Assembly (NCBI GenBank): GCA_039707465.1
Contig: CM077646.1
Span: forward strand, 77,214,715-77,278,714
Source of the DNA: Rhabdophis nuchalis
Lineage: Eukaryota; Chordata; Lepidosauria; Squamata; Natricidae
Length of the DNA: 64,000 nt
Direction of reading: 5' to 3'
The notes beneath the pieces are model-generated. The model was not told where the DNA came from. It was given only the letters and a program-made list of their open reading frames with translations, and searched no databases. Both the position numbers and the translations under genes were made by a program. Positions 25,526-36,600 of the stretch are shown here, piece after piece (position 1 is the stretch's first letter; every line of letters begins with the position of its first letter).

Positions 25526-27492
25526 GCTTAATTGTTACCACACTACAACGGATAGCCTCTAAATCACAATATTTACTTACTCTGTTAGATACAAAATAAG
25601 CACCAGATAGTAATTGGCAGCGGGCTTGCAAGTGACAACATGTGCATGACCTAATCAAGCAAATGCTTCAATTTACATACTGGTATCAAATTTTGGGATG
25701 GAGTATACAATGAGTATGTGGAGCATATTATAGATGCCACCGACTCCTGGGTAGAAAAAAAAGTATCTGGGGGTACTCAAAAGATATGGTTGAAGGAGAG
25801 GAAGTGCCAGAAAGCATTGTGTTCAAAATCCCAAGCTAAAAGATTCTGCTGGGTCATTACAAATGTGAATACTAAGAAAATAGGTTAGAACCTTCAGATA
25901 TATTTCCAATTTCTTCCCATTATTATTAAATTGTAATTTTCAAAGCCTTATATGGCGCAGTGAGACAATTAAAATTAATAACACAAAGACAAACTGTCTT
26001 CCAAGACTACAAAACTATAGAACAATATATGATCTTTTGGCTTGATGACCAATAATATATTGCTGGTGATTGGGCAAGACTCTTGACATCAACCATTTTG
26101 AAAGGAAGTGCCTTTCCATGAGCAGATGTCCTTAGATCTTTATCAAGCGTGGGTAATGCACCGCCTGAAAAGTGAACATGCTTTGGAATTAACTAAACTG
26201 CCTTTGAAAAACTTGCTTCAAAGGATTCTTGTACAGTGACTAAGTCTAAATCCTAGTGTGCAATATTAGTTGATTAAGACAAATCTTTAAACAGGATAAT
26301 TTCCATCAGATGGGCACCAAGACTGGTTAAATCTGTAATGCATAACTAAATGCACATACTTTCAATGAGTCATTTAAATGTCATGTGGTGTGCACACATA
26401 CATAAGTGAGAAAACCTTAGTACACATGTAGTAGAAGTGCAGAATAAGCAAATCTTTCTTTTTTTACATCATGGCACCGTATTATGTGTTTTGGAATCGC
26501 AGTTCTGACATTATTTATCAAGAGATACATCTGCTTTAGTGTTGCCTGGTGAGTTCTATGCAACACTGGGATTTGTTATGGCTCCACAATCTTTAGAAAC
26601 AAAAGGATGAACTAGACCAAACACAGATGCTTCATGGTCAAGAATTTCCTATTATTCTAAAATCAACTAGAAACCCCCAAAGCTGCAGTAAAACCTGATG
26701 AAATAATGTTAAGCAAGACAATTTTCACCTACTATCTCTCTTCAGTAAATATCCAGGCATTCCAATTTGTGGAGTTAAGTACATCATATAATGCATGTGT
26801 GTCTATCTCTAAAAGAGAGAGAGAGACCAAGAAAAAAAATATCATCTCTCATGTAACACTGAATTTGGCCCTTGCTTTCTCTCTTTAATATGTAAAATCT
26901 CTCTTTTCCTTGGTAGAATTCTTTGGTTTCTCTATGTAAATCAAGAACTTCCTTCCTTCCTTCTTTCCATCTATCCATCCAAAATTTCATTTAATTATTT
27001 CATATTACTTATCTCTCCTTTCCTGCAGTTCAGAGGCACAAACAATGCCTTACTGGGACACAGACCATGATTTTCATTTTATATTTAGGAGTGAGTTGAT
27101 ACTCAGTCTGTTATTTTCTTGTGGTCACAATTATTACAGGGGAGGTTTGCATTTGGCAATGCTACATTATTCAATTTTAAACAAGAAAGCTGCCAAAATT
27201 GAATATTTACATTATTCAATATAGGCAAAAGACAAACAAAATTATCAACTAACATCAGGATATAAATTATTTTCTAAATACTTAGAAATTTTATCCATTC
27301 CACCACCTAGGAGAAAAGATTTTGTCAACTATCTTTAGTTGCTTAGGGAAGATTTTATTTGGCAAGATTCTCTGTAGAACTGGCAGCAAACAAAATATAT
27401 TCCTGGTTTTTTCCTCCTATATATCAATTCTGCTTCCAGATATCTAGGATCACCAGAACCTCTCCAGCACATAATCATATGGATGTTTATTT

Positions 27493-27631
27493 CAGTGTTT
27501 CTCAACCTCAGCAATTTTAAAATGTATGGACTTCAACTTTCAGAATTCTCAAGGCACAATGAATGCTGCTTACAGAATTCTAGGGATTTGAAATCCAGAC
27601 ACCTTAAAGCTTCTGAGGTTGAGAAATATTG
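27493..27631. mobile_element. Old hAT-type MITE
   Basis: The ends CAGTGTTTCTCAACCTCAGC and GAGGTTGAGAAATATTG form inverted repeats. Flanks GTTTATTT (27485-27492) and GTTAATTT (27632-27639) match at seven of eight bases. The inner GGACTTCAACTTTCAGAATTC resembles the core of family A, so the families may be related. Confidence 0.82.
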
Positions 27632-27982
27632 GTTAATTTTACTGGCAGAGTGATTTACTCCCAGGTAAGTATACATAGAATGGCAATCTCACAAAGAGTT
27701 CATGCTAGGCTATGTTTTTAGGCACCAGAATCAAAGTGGCGTAATACATTGCAAGCTAAAACCCAGTATTTTTCATTAAATCTAGAAAGTTTGTGGGAGT
27801 AATAACAATTTAATGATGTTGATAGAACAACTCCATTTCACTTGGACACCAAATGCATTATTTTGATTCAAACAGTTGCATTTTACTGAAATGCTTGCAA
27901 TGATTTCGTTTTTCATATCCAGAAAGAAACAGTGATATATAGAATCTGCATAATACTGTAACTACAGAGGTAATTGGACTGT

Positions 27983-28255
27983 GATGAAAAACCTGGTTCC
28001 AAAGTTACTTGCCCTTAAAAATCTGGCCACTGTACAATTCCTGCAGCCATATAATTGCAACCCAGACACTTGTGCCTGACTCCTGATTATGACATTGCAG
28101 CAAGTCACAGTTATATGATAGCAATTTCTGACACTATTTCATAAGCAAAGTCAATGGGAAAGCCAACAGGAAATCATACTTACACAAGATTTTCACTTAA
28201 CAACCCACCACATTTCTTGCATAACCATAGCAACTGGGACTACTACAGCTAAATG
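27983..28255. repeat. Old copy of dispersed repeat family C
   Basis: It shares ordered phrases with 56101-56493: AAGTCAATGGGAAAGCCA, TTTTCACTTAACAACCCACC and CATAACCATAGCAACTG, all in the same direction. The 56-kb copy has better ends. This copy is decayed, ends about 180 bp before the acceptor of the 28435-28513 exon, and may have lost both termini. Confidence 0.5.
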
Positions 28256-28434
28256 CTGCATTTATGTGGCATTGTATTTTACAAAGCAAATTTATTTCCA
28301 ATTGCCAGAGGCCATGTGTCAACCTATTAAACTGTAACAAGGTCTCAGATGCATCTTACCAGGTCATTAAAGGTCCAAGAAGAACCAATCAGAGGAGAGG
28401 GGATAAGCATATTTTGCATAGACTTGATACCCAC

Positions 28435-28513
28435 CTTTGTTGGCACAAGCCATCCATTTGAGATTATCTGCAAAGGCAGCTTCTCTTCCTATCAGGTAGG
28501 TGAAAATGCGAAC
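28435..28513 (-). CDS. CACNA2D3: CACNA2D3 exon (end of the VWA domain)
   Basis: This 79-bp internal exon of calcium-channel alpha-2/delta-3 is flanked on the minus strand by ATTTTCAG before 28513 and GTGGGT after 28435. It enters in phase 0 and leaves in phase 1 (26 codons plus one base). The peptide is [20 protein letters not shown] followed by MACANK; the last G begins a Gly codon completed by the 21692-21825 exon. In the family this is the last strand and helix of the von Willebrand factor A domain, just after the part that carries the metal-binding site, which is not in this window. The splice junction KG-FFTQ with the next exon is exact. The preceding exon was not found in 28514-64000. 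No damage is seen, consistent with purifying selection. Confidence 0.94.
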
Positions 28514-29649
28514 CTGAAAATATAATTGTGTATTATTATAACAGAACTTCATTTACAGGAAATACTTTATATAAACTTTGCATTAAGCAGGTTATAGCAC
28601 CAGATAAAAATACTGAAGAATTGCAAACACATTCTATTGGAATTTTCTTCTGAGCTGAATGGGCAATAATTTCACACATCTACAGATTTTGGTCTCTCTG
28701 TCTCACACACAAACACATACACACATACACTTGGCATTTTCTAGAATTATAAGCAAAATGTAAAATGAAAAGGTGTCATTTTTGAAGTTTATCGTGAAAT
28801 CACACAATTGAAAATGTAGTACTTTGCTCTGATCCCAAGCTTGCATTTAATTACTGTACTGTCACAAAAGTCTACTGCATATGCAGAAACATGAGGCAAG
28901 CTACTGGTAAAGTGTCTATCTCTCAAATGCAGTAATACAGATTTCCCACCATAATGATAAATTATTTCAATCAAAAGAGCTGTCCAACACTGACTGTGAG
29001 AGGTTCATAAAGTCAAAGCTTAATTCCTCCACACCCAATTACATGAGAAAATAGTTGGAAACATAAAGATCAATTTGCAGTCCAAGGAAAATTCAGTTTA
29101 TAAGCATTTCAGTTCATTAAAAATGACATATTTTTGTGGTTGCTACTTATCCCTGACAATCATTTACTTGGGAAAATACTCAAGAGTACTCAACCAGAGC
29201 CTTCTAACTCTAACTTCCCAAGGAAACCAGGAAAACCACCACTAGAGACAATATTCTTACATGGGCTGATTATTTTGTTTTACTTTTTCCATGCAGTTTT
29301 AATGAAAAGTTTTAAAAAATCAAGTGTCCTAAACCCATTTGGAAAAAATGAAAAGAATCAGTGAGCCAAATCATCTTAATTTTACAAAATGAGTATGAGT
29401 CAACGACGGGGACTTTTTCCTCCAATGAGGAAGGCAAAGACATTCTAGTCACTTCAGTCTAAGAACTGCAACTATGCATAAATTCAGCAGTGATAGCTAA
29501 ATTGGGCAAAAGACTTCCAACAGCAATAACCAGTTCTACTCTGGACTTTCATCTTGAAGATCCCCCATTTCCCCCACAAGGCTTTCCTGACCACATACCA
29601 TTCTTGATCACGCCACCTCTTGTGGACCATCTAAAACTAATTTAACTAA

Positions 29650-29765
29650 ATGTCTATGGAGATTCTCAGCCATACAGGTCATGGTTGCCCCAAAAGTGCT
29701 TTTTCAAGATGCAATTGGACTTTCTGATTTTTCTTTGAAGATCTTTTGCTTCTCATCGAGTATGA
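29650..29765 (+). repeat. Dispersed repeat P
   Basis: Blocks CTATGGAGATTCTCAGCCAT, TGCTTTTTCAAGATGCAATT, GGACTTTCTGATTTTTCTTT and GAAGATCTTTTGCTTCTCAT occur in the same order as in the copies at 3038 and 34190. It stops at the ATCGAG following CTTCTC, where the other copies continue with an AAGAAGCTTCTT-like palindrome. Confidence 0.6.
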
Positions 29766-30867
29766 CAGGTATGACAGCTTTCATAGAGGCCCAAACATTG
29801 CCTGCCCCTCTTCCCAACCCTCATTGCCCCCTATACACTGTTCGTAGCTTGTGTAGCACCTCTTATCTGTGATGGTCAGGTACCCTTATCCAGTCGCACT
29901 GCACTTTCTCTCCCTTCCTTGGCCCACGTGTCACCTCTTGCATGCCATTAAGACCCCGCAGATCCCTAGTGACCCACATTACCCTAGCAACACCCTATGG
30001 CTTTTGAGACTGGGTTCTGCCCTTAAAGATAGGAATCAAACACTGACTTCAATCCTAACCCTTTCTAGGTGTTTTTCAGGTTGGACAATCCTAAACTTGG
30101 AAAGCTCCCCACCCCATTGGTATGCCCACCAAACTCCTGTATTGTTCCCAATCCATCACTCCTGAGTGGGAAAGACTTTTGTTGTTTTTTTTAATAAGAA
30201 TAAAAGAAGAAAATCAGAGGGGAACTAATATTGTTTTTCCTACTTCCGTGCTGCTGACACTAGGTGTCTAGGGACATCCTAGACTTCTTCAGAGGCCCCA
30301 TCCATGTACTCTAATCACTGGCTAGGTATAAATCCAAACAGAAGAAAAAATGATGAGGCCGGCAAGAAAAAGGTAGCACCATAGAGAGATAAAGTAAACG
30401 TTCGTCTTATTAATTTTGGAACATATCGAATAGAAGTCAAAACAAATGTCCTGGATGAGGAGAATTAGCTCCTAGTCCTTCTGACCAGCAGGCTTATTCA
30501 CTTGACTAACATAGATATTCCATGTGCAGAGCACATTATCCAGCATCAATTTGGGTGCTGCCACTGAGGTAGCAGCATTCTGTCCCAGGTTGCAGACTAG
30601 TATATTATTTCCTGCAGCCAATTAAAATCTGAAGTGCTTTTCCTGGCCTATGAGTCAGTTTTTCATTACTTACTGCAGCTGTTACAAAGAATCAGCGAGC
30701 TAATCAACCAATGTCAAATCAAGAGGTGCTTTAAGAGAGCTGAAAATCTTGCCCAACAGCAGCCAGATGGGCACGAAAACTTCCACCTCTATTTCTGGTT
30801 TTAAAAAGCAATGAGGCTCACTAGAAACATCCATCATATCAAGCTAAAGAAATGAGTCTGCCTAGTG

Positions 30868-30973
30868 CAGGGATCTGCAAAGTCGGCTCTTTTAAGACTG
30901 GTGGACTTCAACTCCCAGAATTCTGGGAGTTGAAGTCCACCAGTCTTAAAAGAGCCGACTTTGCAGACCCCTG
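30868..30973. mobile_element. Near-perfect palindromic hAT-type MITE (family A)
   Basis: The 106-bp element begins CAGGGATCTGCAAAGTCGGC and ends GCCGACTTTGCAGACCCCTG. Its two arms are almost exact complements through the centre (AACTCCCAGAATTCTGGGAG). A perfect 8-bp target duplication, GCCTAGTG, lies at 30860-30867 and 30974-30981. It can fold as one continuous hairpin. Confidence 0.95.
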
Positions 30974-31069
30974 GCCTAGTGCATACATAAATGGTGGCAT
31001 GTATAGAATTATAGTCCTATTTCTCATTTCACAAAATAATATCTCATGTTGATGGGCAACATGGATGGC

Positions 31070-32404
31070 CATAATGGAGGGCTAGAGATGGGGGTTGTTC
31101 CTCCATTCTGGTCCTATTAGACCTCTCAGCGGCTTTTGATACCATCGACCATGGTATCCTATTGCATCGGCTGGAGGGGTTGGGGGTGAGGGGCACCGTG
31201 TTACGATGGTTCTCCTCCTACCTCTCCGGTCGATCGCAATTTGTGTTGGCAGGAGGGCAGAGGTCGACCTCGAGACCCCTCACTTGTGGGGTGCCTCAGG
31301 GGTCGGTCCTCTCGCCTCTCCTGTTCAACACATATATGAAGCCGCTAGGTGAGATCATCCGTGGTTTTGGGGTAGAGTACCACTTCTACGCTGATGATAC
31401 GCAACTGTATGTATCTACCCCAAACCACCCCAACGATGTCGTAGAGGTGATGTGCCAGTGCCTGGAAGCCATGCGGGCCTGGATGGGAAGGAACAGACTC
31501 AGACTCAACCCGTCCAAGACCGAGTGGCTGTGGTTTCTGGCATCCCGGTACAACCAGTTGACTCCATCACTGGCCATAGGGGGTGAACATCTAACCCCTG
31601 TGGATGGGGCATGCAACTTGGGCGTCCTCCTTGATGCACAGCTGTCCATGGAAGATCAAGTGACAGCCGTGGCCAGGAGGGTGTTTTACCAGGTTCGCCT
31701 GGTCCGCCAGTTGCGTCCCCTATTGGATCGGGGTGCCCTCTGCACAGTCACTCATGCCCTCGTGACATCCCGACTGGACTACTGCAATGCTCTCTACATG
31801 GGGCTCCCCTTGAGGTGCACCCGAAGGCTTCAGCTTGTCCAGAATGCAGCCGCGCAGGCAGTTATGGGAACCTCTAGGTTTTCCCATGTAACACCGCTCC
31901 TGCGCGAGCTGCATTGGCTGCCTGTCGTCTTTCGGGTGCACTTCAAGGTGTTGGTTATCATCTTTAAAGCGCTCCATGGCACGGGACCTAGCTATCTGCG
32001 GGATCGCATCCTGCCCCATACATCCCTGTGGCCGATTCGCTCCCACAGAGAGGGACTTCTCTAGGTGCCGTCCACTAGGCTGTGCCAGCGGGCGACGCCC
32101 AGGGGAAGGGCCTTCTCTGTGGTGGGCCCGACCCTCTGGAACGACCTTCCCCCCGAAATTAGAACAACTACGGACCTCCGCTCCTTCCGTCAAAAATTAA
32201 AAACACACTTTTTCTGCTTGGCCGGCCTGGGGTAATCAACTGTTTTTAGGGTTTTTAACGACTAATTTTTAGTTTTAATATGGGATTTTAGCGCAGGGTT
32301 AGTTTAATTTTATTTTAATATTGTACTATGTTTGTGATTTTATATGTATTTTAAATTCCCTGTGCCCCGCCTCGAGTCCCTTCGGGGAGAGAGAGCGGGT
32401 TATA
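31070..32404 (+). mobile_element. 5'-truncated L2 LINE with long open RT frame
   Basis: The reverse-transcriptase half of a non-LTR retrotransposon is present. Reading from 31081 the frame stays open to a TAG at 32062-32064 (a likely C-to-T change of CAG). It then continues in the same frame to TAA at 32233-32235. Motifs in order: LLDLSAAFDTIDHG, LTCGVPQGSVLSPLLF, HFYADDTQLYVS with the catalytic YADD intact, LRLNPSKTEWLWF, LVTSRLDYCNALYMGLPLRC, and a C-terminal GRAFSVVGPTLWNDLP. The GVPQGSVLSPLLF and FYADDTQLY forms place it in the L2 clade. The endonuclease half is absent and homology begins near 31070. The 3' UTR ends CGAGTCCCTTCGGGGAGAG, GCGGGTTATAAATTAAAT, then runs into the AAT repeat. 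It is a dead copy but less damaged than 45105-47767. Confidence 0.93.
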
Positions 32405-32409
32405 AATTA

Positions 32410-32484
<75 letters not shown>

Positions 32485-32500
32485 TATAATTATAATTATA

Positions 32501-32545
<45 letters not shown>
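32405..32545. repeat. (AAT)n-(ATT)n microsatellite at L2 tail
   Basis: About 75 bp of AAT repeat pass through AATTAT units into ATT repeat, so the second half is complementary to the first and the whole can fold back. It directly follows the L2 3' end. Confidence 0.97.
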
Positions 32546-32664
32546 GTTACTCTGACTTTCATAGGACCTCTAGGAAGAGAAGAAACACACCTTTTTACCT
32601 CAGAAGTGAGCATAGCAGGAATAAATCAACAATAATGCAAACCTCTTTATAGAACTGCCTACCA

Positions 32665-32946
32665 CAGGGGTCCCCAACCATCAGCCCGTGGATCATTATA
32701 GGATCTTAAGCCATTCAGAACCGGGCCATGGAAGAAGAAGCAAATTCACATGCGTGCATATACACTTGCAGAAGCAGTGAGTAAGCACATGTGTTCGCAC
32801 TGCATTTGCATGAGAGGCAAGTGCATGTACCTGCCGCTTGTATGAATGGAGCTGCATGCATGCATGCGCTTACCTGCCGCTCGCAGAGAACCTTCCCCTC
32901 CCCACTCCTCACCGGTCCGAAAAGCTGGAAAGATTGGGGAACTCTG
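32665..32946. mobile_element. hAT-type element related to 7538-7881
   Basis: The left end CAGGGGTCCCCAACCATC matches the terminus at 7538; the right end GATTGGGGAACTCTG is a decayed complement. Flanks GCCTACCA (32657-32664) and ACCTACCC (32947-32954) share CCTACC. Interior GCATGCATGCATGCGC and CACCGGTCCGAAAAGC recall the ACCGGTCCG motif of the 7.5-kb copy. Confidence 0.8.
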
Positions 32947-33678
32947 ACCTACCCCAAGAGATCTGCCTCCTTTTTATATCCTTTTAGAATAATCCACATA
33001 TATTTGCTGTATGTTGGGTTTGATTCAGCTTAACCGCTCACCTAAGCACAACTGCACTATTGTCAGCAAAATGTTTAATCTCAAAAAGAGAAGGAAATAG
33101 TACCATCAGATTTATATCCAACCCCAGTACATAAATTGTCACCAGTGCTTATCTCAGAAAAGAATGTGCCAAAATACATTCTAAATAGAAAACAAATCAA
33201 TCGGAGAGATTTATGGCTAATGGTTGCTTTAACTTACACATAATCAAACAACCATGTCCATAATAGAAGTAGAATAGGCTGCGCTCTAGCACAGAGAAAG
33301 ATGGTCTAAAGTGGCATCGGGCCAAAGTACCAGAGAAACTGAATTCAGGTCATTAACTTTTGAACAGTCTACCGAAAATCGCTATGAAAAGAAGGGCAAG
33401 GCAAACCATTTTCTCCTTTTTTTTTTCTGGATAGGTTCCTGTTTAGCTTTCTGATCTTCTATTTGAATTTAACTTGATTCCGTGAAAAGAATTTAGGATA
33501 AAAAGGCTCTTAACTTACTCTGATTTACAAACAAACCTTATATCTACATCTGATATCAGGATGGGAGCTTTCATTATTTGAAACAGAAAGGAACATGTAA
33601 AAAGAAAAAAAAACCTAAGGAATGTAATCTACTAAGTATTAATATATCAAGTAAGTAACTTAGTTATTTACCCCTACC

Positions 33679-33835
33679 ATTTTTTCAATAAAATATGTAT
33701 TCTCATATTTCACAAATTTCTTGTGTGTCCATTTTTTCAATAAAATATGTATTCTCTTATTTCACAAATTTCTTGTGTGTCCAATCACACTTGGCCAATA
33801 AAGAATATTCTATTCTGTTCTGTTCTATTCTATAT
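33679..33835 (+). mobile_element. LINE 3' tail with 52-bp tandem duplication and ATTCT tail
   Basis: A 52-bp unit (start ATTTTTTCAATAAAATATGT, end TTTCTTGTGTGTCC) occurs twice in tandem, 33679-33730 and 33731-33782, with about one difference. It is followed by AATCACACTTGGCCAATAAA and a TATTCTATTCTGTTCTG tail. The ATTCT pentamer tail is typical of snake CR1-type LINE ends, so this is called a CR1-like tail; the body is missing. Confidence 0.65.
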
Positions 33836-34189
33836 CCTTTTACCTTATTCACAAATGATAGCATTAACAAAGCACAGCCATGGATCATTTTACCCTTGCC
33901 TTTCATTTTAGAATAAACCAAGATATAAATCGGTTCATTGGTCGCCTTTAATTATAGCCAGACTGATAAGCTAATCAATATAATTAATTATTGGACAATT
34001 CAGAAGTATAATCTATCACTCTATCACTGGCACATTGTACACAGGGCAATCAGCACATTTTAATAGACACATTTGCCATAATTAATGTCACTTCTGAATG
34101 ATTCTACTAGTAAGTTACTTATGTATGGAAGCAATAAATAGGTTATATGAAAAGTTTTGAATGACATCATTATCTAGATGGGCTAATGT

Positions 34190-34391
34190 CTATGGAGATT
34201 CTCAGTCATCCAGGTCCTGGTTGTACCAAAGGTGCTTTTTCAAGAGGCAACTAGACTTTCTGAGGTTTTTTTTTGAAGATGTTTCACTTCTTATCCAAGA
34301 AGTTTCTTCAGCTCTGAAGCGATGAGAAGTGAAACATCTTCAAAGAAAAACCAGAAAGTCCAGTTGCCTCTTGAAAAAGCACCTTTGGGAT
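34190..34391. repeat. Two copies of repeat P in inverted orientation
   Basis: The left copy (34190-34296, plus) runs from CTATGGAGATTCTCAGTCAT through GTGCTTTTTCAAGAGGCAAC to GAAGATGTTTCACTTC. The right copy (34321-34390) is its complement: GATGAGAAGTGAAACATCTT through CCAGTTGCCTCTTGAAAAAG to CACCTTTGGGA. Arms of about 70 bp face each other across about 25 bp (CAAGAAGTTTCTTCAGCTCT plus a few bases). The left copy has the extra outer phrase that the right one lacks. Confidence 0.85.
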
Positions 34392-35830
34392 AGATGGGCT
34401 AATCTTTTCTAAGCAAGTCTTTCATGGTCTGAGGGACAGTCTCTCCCCAATTACAAATTGGCACATTCTGGGCTAGTAGGCGTTGCCTTCAATAACTATG
34501 GCCCCTTTACGACTTGTGAACGTCAACTCCCAGAATTCCTGATGTCCATAGGTCATAAAACGGTCATAGTTCCCCGTTCCCACCTTAAATGAAATCAGTA
34601 GAATAATAAGTGTGTCTGAAATATACTTCTGTAGTCAAGTCCACCATTTAACCGGTATTGCCTCCCTCCCCTCTCCCTACCCCATTCATACAGAAGCAGA
34701 ACCATACAAAGAGAGCTTTAACTCACTAACTTACTAACAGCACCACTTCCCAGCCTCTGATCGGTTCCCTACAGTTTAAAATATAGGAAAGTTTCCATAG
34801 CTCAATGTAAGACTTTGATAAATTTAAAAGTAGAGTGGACTTATGGAAAGCTACCAAAAGGAAAAAAAAAATCAACATTGGATGGAACCTGCAGAGAAGC
34901 TGGCACCTGCCACAAATTAAACTAGAAATTGTTAAATAGATTGTGCACGGGAACAGGAAGATCAAGAGATACTTTGAATAAATGGGAATAATTGGTGGCT
35001 TCTGCTTATGTGAATGTGGAGAACTGCAGACTACCACACACATGTACACGTGCTCTCTATGCCCTGCCCAATGTACTCTTGGGGACCTAATGACCTCAGA
35101 ACAGAATGCAATTGCTGTTGCACGCTTCTGGGCAGACACTGCCTACATTTTACATATTTCAAAGTCTATGTTCTTACGTCTGTATTTATACCTATGCATA
35201 AAATTTTAATAATGAAGCTTGTGACATGAATAAACAATAATAATCAGCCCAGTCCTTTGGAACTTGCAGAAAAGGGTTGCAGGTGCATTGAGTAGGGGTC
35301 TACAACTGGCTGGTTGCTAAGAGACATGCTTGCCTAATGGAACATCATTCTCCCCAAAATTAGATTAATCCCATCCCATTTGATATTTTGACAGCCTATG
35401 GTGGATTTTAACTCTTTTTAGTTAATTAGTATATACCATGTTTCCCTGAAAATACGACATGTCCTGAAACTAGGGCCATGCCAGATTTTCGTGGTGGGCA
35501 AAAAATATAAACCCTTCCCCGTAAATAAGCTCTAGTGAAGTGGTGGGTTTAGCCAGAACAGGGGACAGCCCTTCCCTTCCCCGGTCATCTCAGGGCGTCT
35601 TGGCCTCTTAATTGGATCAGCTGGGCCGCTCTGTTCACAAAACAGCTGATTTGCAGGTGCCACTCAGGCTTCTGCTTCCAGCAAACTCCACTAGCTTTTG
35701 CAGCCAATTGCTGCTGCAAAAGAAGCCAGAGGCCAAGTAACATAACCCAAATGCCTCATGCCCACCTTGCCTAACGGTGACAGCTTGCAATTCTGTCCAC
35801 GGAACAGGAAAAGAAGGCATGGAAATCAAA

Positions 35831-36089
35831 ACACCTGGGACATCAGAAGAAGGCCTGCGAGGAGACGCTGCTGCCGAAGTACAGGAAATCTCCCCCTCCC
35901 ACACCTACAGATCGTCCTTTCAAAGAGGAGTTTCACCAGGATGAAGGTGACACAAATGCTGCCTTCAGCCACCTCTTCGTCCTGGTGAAACTCCTCTTTG
36001 AAAGGACAATCTGCAGGTGGAGGAGGGGAGATTTCCTGCACTTTGGCAGTAGCATCTCCTCGCAGGGCTTCTTCCGATGTCCCAAGTGT
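35831..36089. repeat. Long inverted repeat (114-bp arms, 31-bp loop)
   Basis: The left arm 35831-35944 (ACACCTGGGACATCAGAAGA ... TTTCACCAGGATGAA) and the right arm 35976-36089 (TTCGTCCTGGTGAAACTCC ... CGATGTCCCAAGTGT) are near-complements with a few mismatches. The loop is 35945-35975. Weaker pairing extends outward to about 35816 and 36100. It sits inside the 1.9-kb transposon. Confidence 0.93.
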
Positions 36090-36145
36090 ATTTTAATGCC
36101 TACAGGAGGTCGCTTCTCATCTGCATATTTACATTGAAGGCTAAA

Positions 36146-36600
36146 AATGGGACGTTTTTGCAAATGGCTTGAAAATATAGAGAGAGATATTCCTGCCTCT
36201 CCCTCTGTTCTGAAGGTCAGCACAGGCTGAGAACAGGATAAGAGACAAAATCCCCCCTTCTCATTTTCAAGAGGTTTGCAAAATGCCACATTCCAAGCTT
36301 TCACATTATTCAGGATTGCAGGATTGAAGGCATGCAGGAGGGAGGATTTTGTCTCTTGTCCTGTTTTCAGTCTGTGCTGACCTTCAGAATGGGGGGAGAG
36401 TCAGGAATATCCCCCACCATATTTTCAAATGATTTGCAAAACCGTCCCATTTCGAACCTTCAGCATATTCCAGGAGTGCAGGATTGAAGGCTCGGAATGA
36501 AGCATTTTTGCGAATGGCTTGAAAATGTGGAGGGGAGATTTTCCTCTTACCCTATTCTGAAGCTCAGAACAGACTCGGAACAGGATAAGAGGCAAAATCC
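36146..36600. repeat. Three units of an internal repeat, + / - / +
   Basis: Unit 1 is 36146-36252 (plus), unit 2 is 36343-36452 (minus) and unit 3 is 36492-36600 (plus). Shared landmarks are TTTTTGCAAATGGCTTGAAAA, CTGAAGGTCAGCACAG and GATAAGAGACAAAATCC, given here in plus sense (unit 2 reads as their complement). Between units lies CAGGATTGCAGGATTGAAGG or a close variant. The arrangement can form two alternative hairpins (unit 1 with 2, or 2 with 3). Confidence 0.88.

Larger units (their letters stand above)
21826..28434 (-). other. CACNA2D3: CACNA2D3 intron between the two visible exons
   Basis: The intron is 6,609 bp. Its donor on the minus strand is GTGGGT (28429-28434) and its acceptor is CAG ending at 21826, preceded by a T/C-rich stretch (TTTTTTCCTCTTCCC). 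It contains a probable solo LTR, three hAT-type elements, an old family C copy and a CA repeat. The stretches 21830-23300, 23610-24480, 24810-25250, 25540-27480 and 27640-27980 hold no feature I can identify. Confidence 0.9.

Noticed and set aside
25680..26030. Possible decayed LINE coding region (TTTCAAAGCCTTATATGGC)
   Set aside because: A single short phrase recalls an L2 C-terminus, but neighbouring sequence does not follow the L2 order.
29681..30165. Two overlapping plus-strand frames in a less AT-rich patch
   Set aside because: The first begins inside repeat P and the second has no recognisable motif; possible pieces of an unrecognised repeat, not supported as genes.
34466..34580. Possible family A-like palindrome (CAACTCCCAGAATTCC with CATAGTTCCCCG)
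   Set aside because: Termini and target duplication are missing and the arms pair poorly; too weak to list as an element.
34726..35139. 137-codon minus-strand open frame
   Set aside because: No domain or motif, no splice or start context, and the composition is that of surrounding intron; a chance frame.
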